Assembly (NCBI GenBank): GCA_021234155.1
Contig: JAJEKV010000016.1
Location: 3,371,896 to 3,435,895, forward strand
DNA length: 64,000 nucleotides
From: Isoetes taiwanensis
Lineage: Eukaryota; Streptophyta; Lycopodiopsida; Isoetales; Isoetaceae
Direction: 5' to 3'
Both the position numbers and the translations under genes were made by a program. Below the pieces are notes generated by a model, which was given only the letters and a program-made list of their open reading frames with translations, had not been told where the DNA came from and did no database searches. Below, in pieces: positions 46,988 to 56,363 of the stretch; the stretch's first letter is position 1, and the number at the start of each line of letters is the position of its first letter.

Positions 46988-47054
46988 GTCTCATACGTCG
47001 CGCCAGGACAGATTTTGAGATTCTCAAAATCGGGCTGGGCGCAACGTGTGAGAC
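46988..47054. repeat. 67-bp near-palindrome, copy 1
   Basis: The outer arms GTCTCATACGTCGCGCC and GGCGCAACGTGTGAGAC pair at 15 of 17 positions. The centre ATTTTGAGATTCTCAAAAT is itself a palindrome apart from its middle base. An identical copy lies at 47190-47256. Both precede the TATA box of the histone-like ORF. Confidence 0.9.
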
Positions 47055-47189
47055 ATTCAGCTTGAACACATCAAAAAGTTATGAATTCTGATGAAAATAG
47101 CTTGATAATTCTAAATTAGAGCTAAGAATCAGTAGAATTAGCAAGTTACATAATTAAAAAGTAGCAAATTTGATAGTGGACCCCACCAT

Positions 47190-47256
47190 GTCTCATACGT
47201 CGCGCCAGGACAGATTTTGAGATTCTCAAAATCGGGCTGGGCGCAACGTGTGAGAC
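47190..47256. repeat. 67-bp near-palindrome, copy 2
   Basis: Identical in sequence to 46988-47054, 202 bp downstream in the same orientation, ending about 80 bp before the TATA box at 47335. A weaker relative (GAGACGATGTCTC) precedes the second TATA box at about 48857. Confidence 0.9.
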
Positions 47257-47334
47257 CATGCTAGAATTAAGGTGATTTAGGTGTTCTAAATAACCCAAAA
47301 AGGTAGTTTCAAATTTGACCTAAAAATTGACCCC

Positions 47335-47343
47335 TATAAATAG
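47335..47343 (+). promoter_or_regulatory. TATA box of the histone-like ORF
   Basis: TATAAATAG lies 107-110 bp upstream of the start codons at 47442/47445, a normal spacing for a plant Pol II promoter. It is conserved in copy A (about 35619). It suggests that the ORF is transcribed independently of the LTR. Confidence 0.65.
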
Positions 47344-47444
47344 ACCGAGATCCCTCCCATTTTCGCGTACCTGCCTTAGAAAGTTACTCTTGCTCGCCAA
47401 GGCGATCTTCTGGCGCTTAGCTCCAATCGACGAACCAGCAAATG

Positions 47445-48718
47445 ATGGCCCGCACGAAACAGACTGCTCGGAAGCCTCGTGGGAGCGACTCCTCCAGCGC
47501 CAGCGGTTCTGGCCTCTTCCAGAGAGTCCTTCGAGAACGCCTTCTCCGAGAAGGCGAATCTTCTCCGAGCGAAGATGCAGGATCGGACCAGAGTGACCAC
47601 ACGGAGATCATAGAGGACGACAGACCAGACATTATGCATCAAATCCTCGAGGAGATCGCAGAGGAGGAGGGAAGGAGCAGGGAGCAAAGGGAGCAGACAG
47701 GGCAGCCGATAGCCGAGGAGCAACACCAGACTGAGACCCACCTACAGGAGGAGCAAGGGAGAGAAGAGCAGCAACCGCCGAAGCTCACCCCAGATGAGGA
47801 AGCAGACCTTGCACGCTTCATCAGCAAGTACGAAGGCAGGGAGCGTCGCCGGGAGCAGAGGACGAAGAATCGGGAGGACGACCCAACCACAGCCGACACG
47901 CCGAAGAAGAGGAAGGCCAAAGCCATCAAGGCGGGCAAAAGAAAGGTTGTGAAGGTGATGGCGAGGGGCCGGGGATCAACATCAACGAACCATCGGGGAG
48001 AACAGACCCGCCCTCTCACAAGCCCAATTCGGATGAAGACTACGTGCCGCAGATGAGGGAGCGAAGCTGACTCGTCAAAACCCCCCTTTGAGAAGGAAGT
48101 GCCCCTGAAGAAGAAGCACCCGGGTAGCAGGGTAGCGAGGAGGAGGAGGCGGACAAAGCGGTGAAGCCTTCACCTTTTCCGACGTGGGATAGGGTTAAAG
48201 CCCCGCGACCCCAACGGGAGGCATACGTGATAGACCCGGTCAAGGTCTATCAGAAGAAGATCAAGGAACACAACGCATACATGGTGAAGTGGGAGGCATA
48301 TAATGCCTATTATCAGGAGCACAGGGTAAGGACAATTGAAGGGGGACATCCGACAAGAAGTCAGACTTTGAAGCCACCGCCACCCAAGCCCAAGCCTCCC
48401 CGAGCACCAGGGAAGAAGCGGAGCAAGAAGAAGAAGTTGGAGGACAGAGCGCTCAAGGAGATCCGCCACTTCCAGAAGAGTTACGGACTCTTGATCCCCC
48501 GGGCGCCGTTCCAACGCTTGGTCCGTGAAGTTATGCAAGAATACAACACGGACATGCGGGTAACCGACGAGATGTTGCTGTGCCTACAGGAGGCAGCAGA
48601 GGCAAAGATAGTGCAGCATTTTGAAGATTCAACGGCCTGCACAGTGCACGCGAAGAGGGTTACCCTCATGAGGCAGGATATGCATCTTGCCAGACACATC
48701 AAGGGAGAATGCCCTTGA
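47445..48718 (+). CDS. Histone H3-like protein: H3 tail, long linker, complete H3 fold (one frame break)
   Basis: Two overlapping ATGs (47442, 47445). The second has A at -3 and G at +4 and would start [10 protein letters not shown], identical to H3 residues 1-9 after Met removal. A Ser-rich stretch, an acidic stretch ([16 protein letters not shown]) and a basic, NLS-like stretch ([18 protein letters not shown]) follow. The frame shifts between about 48000 and 48160. The second frame carries [20 protein letters not shown], a KKRSKKKK basic run and then an H3 fold (48455-48715): [46 protein letters not shown]. My hand alignment to plant H3.1 is gap-free over 89 residues with about 49 identities. 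The stop falls where H3 ends. Total is about 424 codons against 135 in H3. It would act in chromatin; the role in the element life cycle is unknown. Confidence 0.88.
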
Positions 48719-49009
48719 AACTTTTTTTGTAAATAATGAACAATTTTGTTAATACAAAGAATTTTTGTGTAAATTAAGTGTCAGACCTTGTTTAAATAAG
48801 CTAAGATATTGATTTCTAGCTTTTGTTTTAGTTAATTTGGAGCTTTGAGCAAAATTGAGACGATGTCTCACACGTTTTTCACTTTTCTATAAATAGGTCC
48901 ATCATTTTTCAATTAGCACCCTGCAAGTTTGCTCTCCACTGCTTAGGCGATCTTCCAGCTCCCTGAGGCGCTTCTGCATTCATTTGATACTCCCTTCCCT
49001 GCTAGATCA
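48719..49009 (+). promoter_or_regulatory. Spacer with AT-rich 3' end region and a second TATA promoter
   Basis: After the histone stop comes T-rich DNA with AATAATGAA and AATACAAAG strings, which could serve as a plant 3'-end signal. GAGACGATGTCTCACACG at 48857-48874 resembles half of the upstream palindromes. TATAAATAGG at 48888-48897 lies about 113-122 bp before the ORF X start. Copy A keeps the same elements near 37190-37226. Confidence 0.55.
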
Positions 49010-50521
49010 ATGGCCACTGCTGACTTTACACGATGGTACAGCGCCAGTGCCCATGCTGCTGAGGCAGATGTCAATGACATTTTCCAAGTCTTTGGCAAAG
49101 AGATTGACATCCAAGCTACGCTAAATGCAACCCCAGCATATAGGCAAGTGCTAGCAGAGTTTCAAGCTAGGGTGGAACCTTCCCTTGTTCAGGTTCCCCC
49201 TTGCATAGGCTATTTTGTCCCCCGCCCATCCCTTCAAGCAGCCTTGGGGGATGTCCCCAACATCGCCAAGTACCTGACCAACAAAGCGCAAAGGCTGCGG
49301 ACTACATGGTCTGACGATAGCGGGACCAAGTACTTCTCCTACACCGCTGCCTTAGCCATCTTCTTATCCCACCGTGCCGAAAACCCAATGGGGGCAACCT
49401 CTATCCCCCCGATGGAGGTGGACCCCATAGCGATCTTGGGAAGAAGAGCAGATCGCGCTATCGACGAAGAGCAGGAAGCAGAAGACGAAGAAGAAGAGGA
49501 GCCCGACGAAGATAAGTACACGGAACTCGACTCAGAGGAAGAACGGCAACAAGCAGAACAGGAGATGGTGAACCGGCGAGCGCCGGAGAACATCGGGATT
49601 GCTCCCCACTCGGGCTGGGCATCACAAGCCTAGCCCGATCATCATCAGCGGAGAGGAGTATTTACTCTGGCTGACATCCGTAACCTTCGAGAGTCGTGGA
49701 GAGGGAGCTCGATTGATGAACTACTCCACCAGCTACGGCAGTCAGACTTGGACGACTTCATCGTCCGGGGAGCCTCGGACTTTCTGCTCCAAGTAAGGGA
49801 AGCCGACACTTATATAGGAGAGTCGACTTCAGATATATAGGCCTACAGCAGTATCAGGCAAATGATGGAGGAGCAAGAGCTGCCAACGGAGGAGGAGTTC
49901 CTCGCCCTCCAAGAACAGATGGGGATCCGTGGGAAAACCACGAGCATTTTAATGCCGAGACCGTCGACACCACCACCACCAAGAGGAGAAGGAATCGACC
50001 TCAGACGAATCGACACCATAATCGAAGACTACCGGGAGCTCACCGAGATAGAGGTTGACGAATACGCGGGACGGCATAGAGCAGGAGGCCAATCCAGCGG
50101 GGAAGCTTCAGCGACGCACAATGACAGGTCCCTGAGATACTACCTGCCGCTGCTACTAGATGGGAGAATAGCGGTAATCCACCGCAAGTTCAGCCCCAGA
50201 GGGGAAGAAGGAGTGTTCATGCTGATTGCACTCTCAGGCTTTGGCAGGCATGCTCGCATAGCGCCAAATGTTGACTATGCTGTCCTGGTCAAGAGAGCAA
50301 TGGCACTTGACCTCTTCGACTTCGCCATACCACATCGACGTCAGGGGAGATTGGCGGTTACCGCAGCCCTCACATCCGACCGCAGAGTGGAAGAGCTGGT
50401 GAGAGCCTTGCAGGGCGGCTCGTCAACAAGCGTCGTCAGGAACTTGGGTCATTCGGTAGGAACGGCCCAAGTTAAGAAGTTCCTTGAGGACAATCCGTCT
50501 TACCGGCGATTTCAAGATTAG
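49010..50521 (+). CDS. ORF X, unknown protein between the histone-like ORF and gag, with two in-frame TAG codons
   Basis: I do not recognise this product. One frame of 504 codons runs from ATG 49010 (MATADFTRWYSASAHAAEAD) to the stop at 50519-50521, interrupted only by TAG at 49631-49633 and about 49836-49838. The first part (207 residues) has a hydrophobic helix-rich core and an acidic C-terminus (EEQEAEDEEEEEPDEDKY). The middle (LADIRNLRESWRGSSIDELL) and last part (SLRYYLPLLLDGRIAVIHRK, LVKRAMALDLFDFAIP) look globular. It could be a capsid-like Gag part or an accessory protein. Both TAGs could be former CAG codons lost by C-to-T change at a methylation site, or errors. It has its own TATA box. 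Confidence 0.6.
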
Positions 50522-50744
50522 TTAGACTCTTGATCCCGGAGACTTTTTGTATTAAAATATTATATAATATAAATATAATCCCTTTTTGCACTCTTAAATG
50601 TCTTGTTGATGCATTTTTGCCGCACAACTATGCCAACAAACGTAAACAATGCAAGAAAACAAGAAAAACTAACCATATAGCCATGAATTACTTGTGTATG
50701 CAGTTAGAGGCCTAGGCTCAGGAGAACAACAACGCCGAGACATC
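50522..50744 (+). promoter_or_regulatory. AT-rich spacer before gag
   Basis: Contains TTAAAATATTATATAATATA and ATAAATATAATCCC at 50550-50580, about 165-195 bp before the gag start, which could be a third promoter or a 3'-end region for ORF X. No strict TATAAATAG box like the other two is present. Confidence 0.35.
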
Positions 50745-51323
50745 ATGGAAGAACAGACCCCGGCCAGACCACCTCCGGCAAGGAACCTATTTGAAGAAAT
50801 GGAACCCATGACCCCAGAGGAGGAGATATCCCAGATGAGGACGGACCTTGAACAGATAAAGGCTCTGCTAGCAGCACAAGCAGGAGCGGGTTCGGTGGGC
50901 AACGTTCAATTGCCACAAGCATCAGCTCGGAAAACAGGAAGGGACAAGAAGAGGAGCAAGAGAAGGAGATCCCCCAGTTCAGATTCCTCCGACTCAAGCT
51001 CAGCCTCAGACTCCGACTCCAAGGAAGAAGAAGAGCAGGCCCGGGACCGAACAGATGGAAGACAAAGGGACAAGCAAGAGGGGTCAAACTACTCCAAAGC
51101 AGTACGATCCTTTTTACAAGCTATGCCCAAGGAGAAGAGGCAAGAGTGCATAGAGAAACAGCTTTGCTTGGGATGCTTCAGCCAAAGCCATAGAATGAAC
51201 CCGCCCCTATGTCATGAGTGCGGCACTAGCAGAATTGGGGGATTGGGACATCCGTCGATGGCGACGACGGCGAAGCAGCCCGTGACTACATCCAGGGTGA
51301 GTGTCATATCTTTGCCGCAATAG
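50745..51323 (+). CDS. Gag nucleocapsid-like protein with a divergent zinc knuckle
   Basis: The frame is open from 50694; the ATG at 50745 (MEEQTPARPPPARN) has the better context, with A at -3 and G at +4. Proline- and acid-rich N-terminus, a probable coiled coil (EEEISQMRTDLEQIKALLAA), a basic Ser/Asp low-complexity stretch (KKRSKRRRSPSSDSSDSS) and then KEKRQECIEKQLCLGCFSQS followed by HRMNPPLCHECG, a CCHC-like RNA-binding knuckle with unusual spacing. It should package element RNA. No clear capsid domain lies in this frame, so capsid function may reside in ORF X. Pol follows in another frame; the knuckle-to-protease passage implies a small frame break or programmed shift near 51260-51300. 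Confidence 0.75.
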   Translation: MEEQTPARPPPARNLFEEMEPMTPEEEISQMRTDLEQIKALLAAQAGAGSVGNVQLPQASARKTGRDKKRSKRRRSPSSDSSDSSSASDSDSKEEEEQARDRTDGRQRDKQEGSNYSKAVRSFLQAMPKEKRQECIEKQLCLGCFSQSHRMNPPLCHECGTSRIGGLGHPSMATTAKQPVTTSRVSVISLPQ

Positions 51324-54254
51324 ATACAGAGCAAGCAGAGAGTCAATATAAGGTAATTTCCACAGTAGGGAAGGCCAAAGCCAAGTCTTTTATAGTCCTG
51401 ATAGATTCAGGAAGTAGCCATAACTTTGCATCCCCAAGAATGGTGCAAATGTTGAAGTTGAGACCGCTGAAGTCGAAGCCGAGACCCGTTGTTCTAGCAA
51501 GTGGGGCAGTAAGGCAGACAGCAGGCAAGAGGATCAATTTCGACATCGATTTGCCAGGAATAAATATCCAGATGGGGGCAGAAGTAATGGGCATTGGCAA
51601 GTATGATTTGATCATAGGAATGGAGTACCTTGGACCGGCAGGGGCCATCATTGATTGTGGAAAGCGGAAAGTGACCTTCCCAACGCCCGACGGCAAGATT
51701 ATTGAAATCACAGGTAAGGAAGTTGTTCCCATCATGCAGTGTATGTCTTCTAAACGGCTGTTCAAGTCAATCAAGAGCGAGCAGATAGCATACATCTTCA
51801 AGCTTGAGATCAAGAGGAGTCCGAAGAAAGCAAAGAAGACAAGGTGCTCGACAAGTTGCAAGCGGATAGCTAACTTGATCACGAATTCCATGATCTCTTT
51901 CCCGATGAGATCGAAAGCACCTCCCTCCTTGGGAGTCGAGTGTGAGATAGCTTTTCGAACTGAGGGAGCAAGCCCACAAGTAAGGCTCCACGTAATGAGA
52001 ATGGCAGAATTGACTCGAGCTAAAGAAGCAATTGCGGGGAGTTGCTCGACCTAGGCTTTATTAGACCTAGCGTCTCGCCATTTGGCGCCCATTCTTTTGT
52101 CAAGAAGAAGGATGGCGGTTTGAGGATGTGCATAGACTATAGGCGGTTGAACAAGCACACCATAAAAACAAGTATGCGCTTCCAAAGTGTCGGATGACTT
52201 GATGGATCAGCTTCAAGGAGCAAAAGTCTTCTCCAAAATCGACTTAAGGTCAGGCTATCATCAGATCCGGATAAAGGAAGAAGATATCCATAAAACCGCT
52301 TTCAGGACGCGGTATGGACATTATGAGTTCACGGTAATGCCTTTCGGCTTATCGAACGCTCCAGCAACGTTCATGAGGCTCATGAACGATATCTTCAGGG
52401 AGTTTTTAGACAACTTTGTGATAGTGTTCTTTGATGACATTTTGGTGTATAGCAGATCCCTTGAAGAGCACGTACAACACTTAAGGAGGGTGCTGGAAAA
52501 GTTGAAGAGGCACCGGTTGTACGCCAAGTTGTCGAAGTGTCACTTCGCAACGGAAAAGGTGGAATACCTTGGTCATGTGATATCGGCAGAAGGAATTTCG
52601 ACAGACCCTTCCAAGATCGAAGCCGTCATCCAGTGGCCGGCACCGAAGAACGTGCATGAGGTGAGAAGTTTTTTGGGCCTAGCAGGGTATTACAGGAAGT
52701 TCGTGAAGAACTTTGCTAAGATAGCGGCCCCGCCAACGACTTGACGAGGGCGGAAAAGTGAAAGATTGGGTAGATCATTGGCACAAGAAAGCCCAAAAGG
52801 GGTTTGAATTGTTGAAGGAAGCCTTAACAACCGCCTCGCCTTAACCCCGCCGGACCCGTAAAAAGATAAGCTTTGTAGCAACAGATGCAGTAAGATAGCT
52901 ACAGTGCGAAGGCTCATGCAAGAAGAAGAGCGGTAGTAGCGCATGACTCGGTGAAGATGAACGACGCCGAAACGCCAGCGCCCCGCGATGATCAAGAGTT
53001 GCTTGCGGTTGTCGGGGCATTAAGAATTTGGAGGCATTACCTTTTGGGAAGAAAGTTCCAATTGGATCTGAATCATCGAGCCTCCGGTATGTATTTACGC
53101 AACCACACCTCAACTGGAGGCGCAGAAGGTGGATGGAGTTCCTTGAAGAGTATGACTTTGTTATAGTCTACAAGCTAGGGAAGCTCAACGTGGTAGCGGA
53201 TGCGCTTTCAAGGCATCCCCTGACAACTAGAGTGCATTGCAATGCAATTTCGACACTTTCCGGCTGACCGGGGAAGAAGATCGAAGAATCCTTGCCAACA
53301 GATGTCGACTTCAAGGAAGTTTGGGCAAGTTTATGTAGAGAAGCAAGAACAGATAAGGAGCGGGAAGCCTTCAAACATTTTAAGAAGGAAGGTAACATAT
53401 TATATCATAAGAACAAGTTGTGTGTGCCAGAATCTTCAGGAGTAAGGAAGTTGATCCTCCATGACACACACAACGGTCAATAGCCGGCCATCATGCGGGA
53501 TTCATGAAAACATATTTCAAAGTACGCGGCAGCTATTATTGGCCGAGGAATGAAGAAGCGGTAGCTTCGCTACATCAAGGAATGTCGGCTTTGTCGACAA
53601 ACAAAGGCGAAACAGCAATTCCGGGAGCTTTTGGAGCCCTTAGCGGTGCCAAACGCTAAGTGGGAGGTCATCAGCATGGATTTCATCCACGGGGCTTCCA
53701 AAGGACGGTAAGAGGGAAGGATGCTTTGATGGTAGTGGTCGACAAGTTGTCGAAGATGGCACATTTCGTGCCTTGCGGACTCTGGAGATCAGACTATGGA
53801 TACGACAAAGCTCTTCACCAAAGAGATCTTTAGGCTTCATGGTATGCCAAGGGAGATCATCTCCCCGAGGGGATCCGAAGTTCATGGCCTTTTGGCAAGA
53901 CCTCTTTGCGACCATTGGGACGGTTATCCATGAGCACGGGCGTATCATCCTCAGACGGATGGCCAAACGGAGCGGACCAACAGAATCTTGGAGGACATGC
54001 TACGAAACTATGTCTGGAATAAGCAAGGTATGTGGGAAGAATTTATTCACTTGGTGGAGTTTGCATACAATAGCACCAAGCAGGAATCATCCCAAATGTC
54101 GCCGTTTATGATCAATTACGGTTATCAATGCCTAACTCCAGACACTTGGCACAACCCCGTGTCAAAGGTAGAAGTTTCGCAGCACGTGTTGGCCGATATG
54201 CAGCAGCTACGGCCATTATGGAAGATTCACCCTCTTCCTACGCCGGGAGATTAG
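51296..54254 (+). pseudogene. Pol polyprotein: protease, reverse transcriptase, RNase H, integrase (frame breaks)
   Basis: Protease: FIVLIDSGSSHNFAS (51390-51435) with the catalytic DSG and the later LIIGMEYLG. Reverse transcriptase: about 52060-52740, with [31 protein letters not shown] and catalytic [10 protein letters not shown], all in one frame from 52187. RNase H: about 52850-53215, with TDAS, DDQELLAVVGALRIWRHYL and GKLNVVADALSRHP. Integrase: about 53290-54200, with HHAGFMKTYF-type zinc-finger context, KDALMVVVDKLSKMAHFV and QGMWEEFIHLVEFAYNST. Frame changes occur near 52050, 52740, 53000, 53490 and several times in the integrase, so it is inactive as read. Because the RT block is clean, some breaks may be sequence errors. 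Confidence 0.9.
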
Positions 54255-54689
54255 CCATGCATCCATGTAGATAGGTGGGGTGGTCACCATATAACCAAAA
54301 TTTTATTAATAATTAAATGGTACTAACGTAGTGTCGACCTGCAGGCCAATATAGCGCTCCGGAGGGCAAGGAGGTCGAGCTACGAAGACTTGCAACACAA
54401 ATTTTGTTGGAATGTGTTGCAAGGAATGAAGAGTACCTCGGACGTTAATTTTAATTTTGATAAACTTAATTGTCATGTTAAGTGATTATTGAGTAACCTG
54501 TTTTAATGATGTTATGAATTGATAAGTTATTTCATAATATAATGACGTGATAATGTCCTAAAAATATTACCTTAAGGTAATCTTAATAAAGGTGTAAGCA
54601 TTATAGTAGTTTATAAGTATGTATCAGGTTGATTGCAGGTTAGGATCCCAAGGTGGGGAGACCCACGATGCTGCGGACAGCATCATTTC
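54255..54689. other. Non-coding region between integrase and polypurine tract
   Basis: About 430 bp of mostly AT-rich sequence (for example GATAATGTCCTAAAAATATT). No chromodomain signature or other ORF was found in any forward frame. Confidence 0.6.
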
Positions 54690-54700
54690 AAGGGGGGGAC
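54690..54700 (+). promoter_or_regulatory. Polypurine tract
   Basis: AAGGGGGGGAC directly before AA and the 3' LTR start TGTGACGT at 54703. It would prime plus-strand synthesis. It is conserved in copy A near 42976. Confidence 0.85.
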
Positions 54701-54702
54701 AA

Positions 54703-56358
54703 TGTGACGTTCGGGACGAAGATACGGTCCGGGGCGTATCTTGTCTTTGCCCACGCAGCATTACACGCCACTCCGACGGACGTGCACGCTAACGTGTAGC
54801 CAGGTGGGTAGCCTAGGGGGCAACTTGCCAGAAATATGTGCAACCATTAATATGCACATCTTCCAAGGTACACATTAATGTGGGCACACATTTCCATGTG
54901 GACACTTGATGCCAAGTGGGCCATACCCAAGTGTGCAATTAATGTGCACATTTTCCAATGTACACATTAATGTGGGCACACATTTCCATGTGCGCACATT
55001 TTGCCACCTAGCCATTAATGGCAAGTGGGCCCATTCCCAATTATCCCACATGCCAAAAGGGGATAATTGGAAACCCTAACCAACCCCCATGTCTATTTAG
55101 GTGGGGAAACCCTAACTTCCCCAATTTCGTTTCTAAGGCTTTAGAACTTCTGTTTTGCTGCCTCAAGGCCAAAAAGCCTCCCAGAACTCTGCACGAGAGA
55201 ATCAGAACCTTAGTTTCCCTTGATTCGGCGCCAGCCGGGATGGTCGAGCTCGGTGGGAGGAGTCCCTCAAGGATCAGGTATTTAGGCAATTTAATAGCTT
55301 AAACCCTCTTTTAGTCATAAAATCAGTAGGTTTAGCCTATTTAATTACCCATAGCAGCCTTTTAGATCTCTAGGTAGCAGACTCTAACTAAAGAACCTAA
55401 CTCTATGATATAGATTAGATCTTGTTCTTTAGTTCTCTTATGATGTATGTGGATGATGTATCTCTATGAACTCCTTGTATTGGGAAGGGGGGTAGAGACC
55501 TAAAGCTTGGTAGTGGATGCTCCTAGATTAGCCTCTCTAGCACCATATAGATTCGGCCTGTGTACAGGAACCACACCTGGTTGTGGGTGAAGGGACCAGG
55601 CTGGCTCGGGAAGGAGGTTAAGTATCGACTCTTGAGCGATCCCTCACGGTGTGTAAGGCCTACCGGGGATCATTGTGACTAGGTCTAATGGCTTGCCACT
55701 GAGTGCGGGCAAGGCATGGGCTCGACACCCGTGAAGTGGGGTTCACTTTCCATTGGGTTCAAGTCGAGTAAGAGCAGTGGCTCTCTAGTCTCCTTGAGTC
55801 AGCATGTAGATCTCTCGGAGGGGTGACCTCCCACGCCCCATCGGACCTGGGGAGATGTAACCCAGGAATAGCCCCTTTGGCTATGCATCCGGCGGGCTGC
55901 AGTCAAGTCCCGACACTTTTCAACCTACTCTGCAAAGTGTGCACAGGAGGGGCGGATGGAGTGGACTACCCATTGCCATGATCTTATGCCAGCCAAATCC
56001 ATTGCCATGAATTCTGTCTGCAATGAACTCTGGAGACCCAAGCTTGTCAGTCCATCCCTGTGTCTGAGCCTTGGGTAGGACTCCCCATATGACCAGCCGA
56101 TTATTGTCTATGCAGATGTGATGTACCATCTTAGGGATGGGTATGTGATTTGTATAATGGGACGCAGTATAAGCTTACGCCCAGCCTAGGTAGGCCCCGG
56201 AGGGAGATCTGGAATGACCCTTTCCTCTTCCCACTGAACCCGCCTCTAAGCAGGCAGAAAGTCATGTGAAGGGTCTCAGATTCCAAGATGCCGGGTATGG
56301 GGAGAACTCCTCACAGGTACCTGCGGGTGCAACTGTGATATGAGTAGGGGACGCCACA
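54703..56358 (+). repeat. 3' LTR of gypsy copy B
   Basis: 1656 bp, starting TGTGACGTTC and ending ACGCCACA. It is similar to the 5' LTR over its whole length, with short scrambled patches mostly at CAG/CTG-like sites. ACATT follows at 56359-56363. Confidence 0.9.
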
Positions 56359-56363
56359 ACATT

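Larger units (their letters stand above)
45137..56358 (+). mobile_element. Full-length Ty3/gypsy retrotransposon copy B carrying an H3-like histone ORF
   Basis: Length is 11222 bp. LTRs are 45137-46782 and 54703-56358, with matching ends TGTGACGT...ACG(T/C)CACA. The target duplication ACATT lies at 45132-45136 and 56359-56363. The primer-binding site is 46784-46795 and the polypurine tract is 54690-54700. Internal order, all in sense: twin palindromes; TATA box; histone-like ORF (47445-48718); TATA box; ORF X (49010-50521); gag with zinc knuckle (50745-51323); pol PR-RT-RH-IN (51296-54254). The RT signature ([30 protein letters not shown]) and the order RT before integrase are Ty3/gypsy, chromovirus-like by eye. 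No chromodomain was seen. Confidence 0.93.

Noticed and set aside
47376-48543. Antisense open frames over the histone-like ORF (47376-47741, 47639-48019, 48170-48538)
   Set aside because: Shadows of a GC-rich coding strand; the sense strand carries the recognisable H3 motifs.
47445-48718. Reading the histone region as a host H3 gene that simply lies next to a transposon
   Set aside because: It lies between the primer site and gag of a full-length element with target duplication, is present in both copies in the same place, and has a long linker between tail and fold that host H3 genes lack.
45137-56358. Assigning the element to the Ogre/Tat lineage because of extra ORFs before gag
   Set aside because: The RT motifs and the initiator-Met primer site look more chromovirus-like; without a tree I leave the lineage open.
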